Source: an uncultured Parvimonas sp. (GTDB lineage Bacteria > Bacillota > Clostridia > Tissierellales > Peptoniphilaceae). From it: DNA of 6,983 nucleotides. Within the stretch, counting starts at the first letter, position 1, and each line of letters starts with the position of its first letter. The position numbers were made by a program, and so were the translations under genes. The notes under the pieces were generated by a model. The model did no database searches, had not been told where the DNA came from, and worked only from the letters and a program-made list of their open reading frames with translations. Location: the NCBI GenBank assembly GCA_902470455.1, contig CABRGI010000039.1:1-6983 (forward strand). The letters run 5' to 3'. This document shows, piece after piece, positions 1 through 4,582 of this stretch.

Positions 1-8
1 TTATACAT
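1..8 (-). CDS. Possible start of a further gene downstream of arsM (partial, cut by window edge)
   Basis: An ATG at 8-6 on the minus strand follows the arsM stop by nine bases. It is preceded by AGGGAG (19-14) at a 5-nt spacing. The AGG of that ribosome binding site includes the last two bases of the arsM TAG stop, the same stop-within-SD layout seen at the two other junctions in this window. Only Met-Tyr and two further bases are visible, so nothing can be said about the product. If real, it would be co-transcribed and translationally coupled with arsM, and its identity would help to show what arsM does here. Confidence 0.4.
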
Positions 9-17
9 TTTTTCTCC

Positions 18-782
18 CTAATTTTTCGGTTTAAATCCTAAAATTTTACCACGTCTTATATACTTCTTTAAATCTAATTTATGTCCCCATTTTGCAAGAT
101 ATTCGTCTGTCAACTCTTCTTCAATTATTGTATAAAGTTCAAAGCCAACCTTTTTCAATATATTCTTTAACTTCTCCGAAGTTATAGATCCCGCTACTCA
201 AGTCGCATGAAAAATTGGTTCATCTTTTACCCAAGCTGGCAACTCATTAAATTGGACAATATCTGAAATTGAAATTCTTCCACCGGGTTTTAAAACCCTA
301 AATATTTCAGAATAAACTTTCTCCTTATCTTCACATAAATTTATTACACAATTTGAAATTACACAATCAACTGTATCATTTTCTACTTTTAAATCATCTA
401 TATCAGATACTCTAAAATCTGTATTTAAAAATCCTTTTTTACCTCTTATATACTTTGCTTTGTCAACCATTTCAGCAAGTCTATCTACTCCGATTACCAA
501 GCCTTCTTCACCGACTATTTTACAAGCTTTAAATACATCCATTCCTTTACCACAACCCAAATCTAAAACTGTTTCTCCAGATTTTAAATTTGCATTTTCA
601 ATTGGATTTCCACAACCCAAGCCTAGATTTGCCCCATTTTCTAAATCTTCTAAAGTATATCCTAAACTTAGAGCTATTTTCTTTTCAAGCTCTTTACTAT
701 CTTCTGTTTCTCTTAAACTATCATTTAAAGCAATGTTTCTATATAAATTATCTATTACTTTTTTATTATCACAACATTTCAT
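18..782 (-). CDS. arsM: Arsenite S-adenosylmethionine methyltransferase ArsM, probable selenoprotein (UGA read as Sec195)
   Basis: ArsM enzymes methylate As(III) in the cytosol using S-adenosylmethionine. Residues 72-84 (VLDLGCGKGMDVF) are the class I SAM-binding motif. ISNCVINL (142-149) and VLKPGGR (163-169) are ArsM hallmarks. The arsenic-binding cysteines of the family correspond to Cys57 (GLGCGNP), Cys145 (ISNC) and position 195. At 195 the codon is UGA (198-200), followed in frame by VAGSI, where homologues have a Cys then (I/V)(A/S)GA. The frame then runs 59 codons to TAG at 18-20. This gives 254 residues, normal for a short bacterial ArsM, whereas stopping at UGA would leave 194 and remove the C-terminal part. 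A SECIS-like hairpin follows the UGA. The start ATG (782-780) has GGAGGA at 793-788. Two vicinal cysteines (C3, C4) lie at the N-terminus. No arsR or arsenic transporter is in view. The alternative is a nonsense-mutated pseudogene. The family assignment is very sure; Sec decoding is an inference. Confidence 0.88.
164..188 (-). promoter_or_regulatory. Bacterial SECIS-like hairpin downstream of the arsM UGA
   Basis: On the arsM mRNA, UAACUUC (184-178) pairs perfectly with GAAGUUA (174-168) around a GGA triloop (177-175). Below an A-A mismatch, UCU (188-186) pairs with AGA (166-164), giving ten base pairs in all. The apical loop starts 20 nt after the UGA and has G at its first two positions. 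This fits the known bacterial SECIS rule: an apical loop about 16-37 nt past the UGA with a G at one of its first two positions, for SelB binding. It lies within the coding sequence, over the codons for roughly S-I-T-S-E-K-L-K. Its function is inferred from structure and position. Confidence 0.72.
198..200 (-). other. In-frame UGA, predicted selenocysteine codon
   Basis: This TGA is flanked by HAT upstream and VAGSI downstream, and it aligns with the third conserved As(III)-binding cysteine of ArsM (Cys224 in the Cyanidioschyzon enzyme). UGA read as Trp is unlikely, because all tryptophans in the other genes, dozens in the L,D-transpeptidase alone, use TGG, and no other gene here contains an in-frame TGA. 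Confidence 0.78.
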
Positions 783-842
783 AATAATCCTCCATATAAC
801 CTAATTATTTTATCACAAAATCTAATAATAGTCTAATCTTTC

Positions 843-870
843 ATTCTATATGTACCACGATATTTTACAA
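843..870 (-). promoter_or_regulatory. Candidate arsM promoter
   Basis: TTGTAA (870-865) and TAGAAT (848-843) are separated by 16 bp, which would place transcription start near 836 and give a leader of about 55 nt. The -10 is identical to that proposed for glyS. Weaker alternatives exist nearby (TTGTTT at 878-873; TAAAAT at 812-807), so the choice is tentative. Confidence 0.45.
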
Positions 871-904
871 CTAAACAATTTTATTTTTTAGAGTTAAATA
901 TAAC

Positions 905-933
905 TTGATTTTTTTCTAAATTACCTGTATTAT
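905..933 (+). promoter_or_regulatory. Promoter of the DUF1858 gene
   Basis: TTGATT (905-910) and TATTAT (928-933) are separated by 17 bp, about 30 bases upstream of the start codon. The gene has a strong ribosome binding site, AGGAGGTG (951-958). The spacing is ideal and each hexamer is close to consensus for the main vegetative sigma factor. Confidence 0.65.
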
Positions 934-963
934 ATGGGTATAAGATAACTAGGAGGTGGAGTT

Positions 964-1155
964 ATGAAAATAACAAAAGATATGCTAATCGGAGACATTA
1001 TCCAAATTCATCCGGATGCTGTTGAAATTCTATTTAATTTTGGACTTTCCTGTGTAGGTTGTCCTGCAAGTCAAATGGAAACTCTTGAAGAAGCAACAAT
1101 GGTTCACGGACTAAATTTAGATTTACTTCTTGAAGTACTAAATGAAAATGCTTAA
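964..1155 (+). CDS. DUF1858 / hybrid-cluster-protein-associated redox disulfide domain protein
   Basis: A 63-residue cytosolic protein made of a single domain. The N-terminus (KITKDMLIGDIIQIHPDAVE) and the CxxC segment SCVGCPAS (29-36, Cys30 and Cys33) followed by METLEEATMVHGL match the DUF1858 family. A subset of that family is known as the hybrid cluster protein-associated redox disulfide domain. Its biochemical role is not established, but the conserved CxxC suggests thiol-disulfide or metal chemistry. The start is fixed by AGGAGGTG (951-958). It is transcribed alone, divergently from arsM with 181 bp between the start codons, and ends before a terminator shared with pepD. No hybrid cluster protein gene is visible. 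The ending is complete (TAA). Family call confident; function unknown. Confidence 0.88.
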   Translation: MKITKDMLIGDIIQIHPDAVEILFNFGLSCVGCPASQMETLEEATMVHGLNLDLLLEVLNENA

Positions 1156-1167
1156 ACTAAAAAATTC

Positions 1168-1195
1168 CTCGCCTTTCACAAAAGTGTTTGGTGAG
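1168..1195 (+). other. Imperfect hairpin downstream of the DUF1858 gene
   Basis: CTCGCC (1168-1173) pairs with GGTGAG (1190-1195) including one G-T. Inside are three facing T-T positions and then CAC/GTG closing an AAAA loop (1180-1183). It has no T-tract, so it is not a terminator by itself. It may stabilise the 3' end of either convergent transcript, or be chance. Confidence 0.35.
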
Positions 1196-1203
1196 TAGTA
1201 CAT

Positions 1204-1237
1204 AAAAAAATCGCAAGAATTTTCCTTGCGATTTTTT
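1204..1237. terminator. Bidirectional intrinsic terminator between the DUF1858 gene and pepD
   Basis: TCGCAAG (1211-1217) pairs with CTTGCGA (1225-1231) around a 7-base loop. The stem is extended by flanking A7 (1204-1210) and T6 (1232-1237), so either strand gives a GC-containing stem followed by a U-run. It lies between the convergent ends of the plus-strand DUF1858 gene and the minus-strand pepD gene. Confidence 0.88.
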
Positions 1238-1250
1238 AAATTTATGATTT

Positions 1251-2666
1251 TTATAAATCTTCTAATAATTTTTTTACAAATTCAAAAGTTCTTTCTGTTG
1301 AAGGAATGTTCAATCTTTCAACAGGACTATGAACATCTTTCATTGTAGGTCCTATTGATATCATTTCCATATCCGGAAATGTATCAATAAAAACTGCCGG
1401 TTCTAATGCAGCATGAACAACTTCAACTTTCATTTCTTTTCCTGTTAAATTCTTATAAACTTGTAATGCAGTATCCCTTAATTTTGAAATTTTTGCAAAT
1501 TCCCAAGGTTTATAATAATCTTCTAAAGTATATTCAACGCCGTTTTTTTCATAAACTGCCTTTACAATATTTGTATATTCTTCAAAAGTCTTAGGATTTG
1601 AACTTCTTAAAGAAAGTGTAAATCTAACAAAATTTCCTTCAAATTTAATCATTGCAAAGTTATCTGAACATTCAACAATTGAAGGATATTCTTCCATCAT
1701 TGAATATACTCCGTGAGGAATGTTTCTAATTACATTTTCAATTTTTTCTTGACATCCATTACATAAAACTTCTTTTACATTTTCAATTTTTTCTATAGAA
1801 ACTCTCATATCTTTATCAAGTGGATATTCACTAATCAATTTAGAAAAATCAATGTTAAATTCGTCAGCATCACTTGTAAAAATTACTTTTGCATCTCTAG
1901 GAATTGCATTATGTTTTGTTCCACCTTCAATACTAACTAATCTGTAATCAGCAATTTCTTTTACCCTATCCATAGCTCTAAGGGCAAACTTCAATGAATT
2001 TCCTCTTTGTTGATGAATTTCCATTCCGGAGTGACCACCAAGCATATTATTTACAGATAAAACAAAAGTATTTTTCTTATCATTTTCTTCAAATTTAACC
2101 TTCAAAGTTCCCATAACATTATGTCCACCTGAACAACCTGATAAAAGCACTCCTTCTTCCTCTGCGTCAATATTTAAAAGTTTTCTTCCGTTTAAAAGTT
2201 CTCTCTTTACAGCCCTTGCTCCTGCCATTGTTCTCTCTTCATCAGTAGTTACAAGTAGTTCAAGTGCAGGATGTTTAGCTTCTTTATCTTCCAAAATAGC
2301 AAGTCCCATTGCAACTGCAATTCCGTCATCAGCTCCTAGAGTTGTACCTTCGGTCTTAACCCAATCTCCATCCACAATTACAGGAATAGGATCAACTAGA
2401 AAATCATGTTCAACTCCGTCAGCTTTTTCAGCAACCATATCCATATGTCCTTGAATAACAACAGGTTCATGGTCTTCATACCCTTTATATGCAGGTTTTC
2501 TTATAACAATATTGTTGCTTTCGTCTTGAATAGTTTCTAGTCCTAAAGACTTTCCAACTCTATATAAATAATCGCTGACTGCCTTTTCATTTCCTGATTC
2601 TCTTGGAATCTTTGTAAGCTCTTCAAAATAATAAAAAACTCTTTCAGGTTTTAAATTTTCTAACAT
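1251..2666 (-). CDS. pepD: PepD-type aminoacyl-histidine dipeptidase (beta-Ala-His/Xaa-His dipeptidase, M20C)
   Basis: A 471-residue cytosolic di-zinc dipeptidase, full length for the PepD family. The M20 metal and catalytic motifs are all present: GHMDMV (His74, Asp76), GADDG (Asp113), TTDEE (general base Glu143 and ligand Glu144), NIDAEEEG (Asp168) and the C-terminal DVHSPVE (His446). GHSGMEIHQQRGN (211-223) and GGTKHNAIPRDA (248-259) belong to the lid/dimerisation domain. PepD enzymes cleave unblocked dipeptides such as Xaa-His, and E. coli PepD also acts on Cys-Gly. It is the last gene of the glyS operon. Its ribosome binding site AGGAGG (2677-2672) overlaps the TAG stop of the preceding glutaredoxin gene, fixing the start and suggesting translational coupling. 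Regulation is expected through the glycine T-box upstream of glyS. It ends at a bidirectional terminator. No missing residues seen. Confidence 0.93.
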   Translation of the reverse strand: MLENLKPERVFYYFEELTKIPRESGNEKAVSDYLYRVGKSLGLETIQDESNNIVIRKPAYKGYEDHEPVVIQGHMDMVAEKADGVEHDFLVDPIPVIVDGDWVKTEGTTLGADDGIAVAMGLAILEDKEAKHPALELLVTTDEERTMAGARAVKRELLNGRKLLNIDAEEEGVLLSGCSGGHNVMGTLKVKFEENDKKNTFVLSVNNMLGGHSGMEIHQQRGNSLKFALRAMDRVKEIADYRLVSIEGGTKHNAIPRDAKVIFTSDADEFNIDFSKLISEYPLDKDMRVSIEKIENVKEVLCNGCQEKIENVIRNIPHGVYSMMEEYPSIVECSDNFAMIKFEGNFVRFTLSLRSSNPKTFEEYTNIVKAVYEKNGVEYTLEDYYKPWEFAKISKLRDTALQVYKNLTGKEMKVEVVHAALEPAVFIDTFPDMEMISIGPTMKDVHSPVERLNIPSTERTFEFVKKLLEDL

Positions 2667-2675
2667 AATTGCCTC

Positions 2676-2942
2676 CTATTTATTATATTCATCAAATTCT
2701 TCTATGCTGAAAAGTATTTTTTCCCCATCATTTACAACCATTGCAGGAATTCCTATTGAGCCTTTTTCTTTTGCAAAATCAAAAGCAGGATTTTCTCTAA
2801 ATTTTAAAAATTTTTTAAGATTTGCTAAATTTTCAGTAATGTCTAAATACAAATACTTAACTCCTCTTTCATCAAGTGCCTCCTTCATAACTATACAATC
2901 AGGGCACATACTTGAACCAAAAACAACTTTTTTCTTAACCAT
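2676..2942 (-). CDS. Glutaredoxin-like thiol-disulfide protein (CPDC motif)
   Basis: An 88-residue thioredoxin-fold protein. The beta strand KKVVFGSS leads into the active site CPDC (Cys13-Cys16), followed by a helix. It has the fold's conserved cis-proline segment GIPAMVV and a C-terminal helix (EEFDEY). It resembles the small glutaredoxin-related proteins of clostridial anaerobes. Some members of such families carry selenocysteine, but both codons here are ordinary cysteine codons (TGC, TGT). The electron donor cannot be told from sequence. It sits between glyS and pepD. The start is fixed by AGGAGG (2953-2948), which includes the last two bases of the glyS TAG stop, with 5 nt to the ATG. 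Its own TAG stop is part of the pepD ribosome binding site. Coupled translation in one operon is likely. Confidence 0.85.
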   Translation of the reverse strand: MVKKKVVFGSSMCPDCIVMKEALDERGVKYLYLDITENLANLKKFLKFRENPAFDFAKEKGSIGIPAMVVNDGEKILFSIEEFDEYNK

Positions 2943-2951
2943 AATTACCTC

Positions 2952-4343
2952 CTAAAATTCTAAAGATTTTTCAATGAAATCTTTTAATTCCGAAATCTTA
3001 ATTCTTTCTTGTTCCATTGTATCTCTAAATCTTACAGTTACACATTCATCTTCCAAAGTATCAAAATCGACAGTTATACAGAATGGAGTTCCAATTTCAT
3101 CTTGTCTTCTGTATCTTTTTCCAATACTTCCTGAAACATCTGTATCTATCATAAAATATTTTGAAAGTTCATCATAAATTTCATCAGATTTTTCTGACAA
3201 TTTTTTAGTAAGTGGTAAAATTGCAGCCTTAAATGGAGCCAAAGCGGGATGAAGTCTTAAAACAGTTCTAACATCTCCTTCTCCTATTTCTTCCTCATCA
3301 TAAGCATTACATAGAAAAGCTAATGCAACTCTATCAGCGCCAAGTGAAGGTTCAATACAATATGGAATATATTTTTCATTTGTAACAGGGTCAATATATC
3401 TTAAATCTTCTCCGGAAACTTCAATATGCCTTGATAGGTCATAATCTGTTCTATCTGCAATTCCCCAAAGTTCTCCCCAACCAAATGGGAATAAAAATTC
3501 TATATCACAAGTAGCTTTGCTGTAAAAACTCAATTCTTCTTTTTCATGGTCTCTAAGTCTTAAAGTTTCTTCATTCATTCCTAAAGACAATAACCAATTA
3601 AAAGAATAGTTTTTCCAATATTCATACCATTCTAAATCTTCTCCAGGTTTGCAGAAAAATTCTAATTCCATTTGTTCAAATTCACGAGTTCTAAAAGTAA
3701 AATTACCCGGAGTAATTTCATTTCTAAAAGATTTCCCAACTTGAGCAATACCAAAAGGAACTTTCTTTCTTGAAGTTCTTGCGATATTTTTAAAATTAAC
3801 AAAAATACCTTGTGCAGTTTCAGGTCTTAAATAAATTTCAGATTTACTATCTTCAGTAACACCTTGAAAAGTTTTAAACATAAGATTAAATCTTCTAATA
3901 CCAGTAAAATTTTGTTTTTTACAATTTGGACAACAAATATTTTTTTCTTTCATTAGTTCTTCAACTTTTTCGTTTTCCCAACCGTCAACATTTATATCCC
4001 CAAGATTATTTTCAAAATAAAAATCTTCAATGAGTTTATCAGCTCTAAAACGAGATTTACATTCTTTGCAGTCAATCAAAGGATCACTAAAACTTCCAAC
4101 ATGACCTGATGCAACCCAAACTTCCGGATTCATCAAAATTGCACTATCAAGACCAACATTGTATTTTGATTGTTGAACAAATTTTTGCCACCAAGCTTTT
4201 TTTACATTATTTTTAAATTCCACTCCTAAAGGACCATAATCCCAAGTGTTAGCAAGTCCACCGTAAATTTCTGACCCTGGATAAATTATTCCCCTACTTT
4301 TACATAAAGAAACAACTTTTTCCATACTTTTTTCTGATTTCAT
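2952..4343 (-). CDS. glyS: Glycyl-tRNA synthetase, single-subunit (alpha2) class II type
   Basis: Charges tRNA-Gly with glycine; a cytosolic homodimer in this family. The 463 residues are full length for the alpha2-type enzyme (often annotated glyS or glyQS). Seen in order: the N-terminal YGGLANTWDYGPLG motif (27-40); two cysteine pairs, CKEC (92-95) and CPNC (138-141), that may hold a structural metal; RPETAQG (173-179); class II motif 2, FRNEITPGNFTFRTREFEQMEL; motif 3 around LGADRVALAFL (334-344); and a C-terminal anticodon-binding domain containing GKRYRRQDEIGTPFCITVD. The start ATG has AGGAGG (4355-4350) at a 6-nt spacing; Met7 is a less likely alternative. A promoter and a glycine T-box lie directly upstream, so expression should rise when tRNA-Gly is uncharged. 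First gene of a three-gene operon. Confidence 0.96.
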   Translation of the reverse strand: MKSEKSMEKVVSLCKSRGIIYPGSEIYGGLANTWDYGPLGVEFKNNVKKAWWQKFVQQSKYNVGLDSAILMNPEVWVASGHVGSFSDPLIDCKECKSRFRADKLIEDFYFENNLGDINVDGWENEKVEELMKEKNICCPNCKKQNFTGIRRFNLMFKTFQGVTEDSKSEIYLRPETAQGIFVNFKNIARTSRKKVPFGIAQVGKSFRNEITPGNFTFRTREFEQMELEFFCKPGEDLEWYEYWKNYSFNWLLSLGMNEETLRLRDHEKEELSFYSKATCDIEFLFPFGWGELWGIADRTDYDLSRHIEVSGEDLRYIDPVTNEKYIPYCIEPSLGADRVALAFLCNAYDEEEIGEGDVRTVLRLHPALAPFKAAILPLTKKLSEKSDEIYDELSKYFMIDTDVSGSIGKRYRRQDEIGTPFCITVDFDTLEDECVTVRFRDTMEQERIKISELKDFIEKSLEF

Positions 4344-4369
4344 AATATTCCTCCTAAAATTAAATAAAC

Positions 4370-4401
4370 AAAAAGGCCATATCGCAAGGGACGATATGAC
4401 C
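4370..4401 (-). terminator. T-box intrinsic terminator (conditional)
   Basis: GGTCATATCG (4401-4392) pairs with CGATATGGCC (4384-4375), ten base pairs with one wobble around a 7-nt loop, followed by T5 (4374-4370). The 5' half and loop overlap the antiterminator, so the two folds exclude each other. Confidence 0.93.
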
Positions 4402-4545
4402 GTGGTTCCACCCTAATTATGTTAAAAACATCACTCTAATCAAATTACTCCCGATTTCCCCATAATACAAAAATGTAATTTTTCACCAAACAATCACTCT
4501 CTAAAAATTTTATACTATTTTTTATCGTTCAACGTAAGTATTAAC
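4370..4545 (-). promoter_or_regulatory. Glycine T-box riboswitch leader of the glyS operon
   Basis: The leader carries the T-box core AGGGTGGAACCACGG (4414-4400). The antiterminator folds canonically: AGGG (4414-4411) pairs with CCCT (4390-4387), ACG (4403-4401) with CGT (4393-4391), and between them lies the 7-nt bulge UGGAACC. UGGA would pair with a UCCA acceptor end, matching the usual U73 discriminator of bacterial tRNA-Gly. In Stem I, AGAGAG and GTTTGGTG form the upper AG-bulge/distal-loop region. TATAAAA (4514-4508) pairs with TTTTGTA (4472-4466), and CGAT (4527-4524) with ATCG (4455-4452). These enclose a specifier loop containing GGGGA (4461-4457), which reads as a glycine codon in each of its three possible registers. 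A GA-rich kink lies below it. The leader is compact. Uncharged tRNA-Gly should stabilise the antiterminator. Confidence 0.95.
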
Positions 4546-4551
4546 AAAATA

Positions 4552-4580
4552 ATTCTAACATATTTATATATTAAAATCAA
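4552..4580 (-). promoter_or_regulatory. glyS operon promoter with extended -10
   Basis: TTGATT (4580-4575), a 17-bp spacer, then TAGAAT (4557-4552) preceded by TGT, i.e. an extended -10. Transcription would start near 4545, immediately before T-box Stem I. The -35 begins two bases after the stop codon of the upstream transpeptidase gene. Confidence 0.78.
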
Positions 4581-4582
4581 TA

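Noticed and set aside
198..200. UGA read as tryptophan or glycine (alternative genetic code)
   Set aside because: All other genes use TGG for Trp and ordinary Gly codons and lack in-frame TGA. The family has Cys, not Trp or Gly, at this position.
198..782. arsM as a complete 194-residue gene ending at the UGA
   Set aside because: It would end in the middle of the conserved ArsM motif (HAT-x-VAGSI). The frame downstream remains open and family-like to 18-20.
2676..2942. Glutaredoxin as a second selenoprotein
   Set aside because: The active site CPDC is encoded by TGC and TGT, and there is no TGA in frame.
4370..4401. Terminator belonging only to the transpeptidase gene
   Set aside because: It lies downstream of a separate promoter and overlaps a canonical T-box antiterminator, so it is the riboswitch terminator. 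It may still serve upstream transcripts secondarily.
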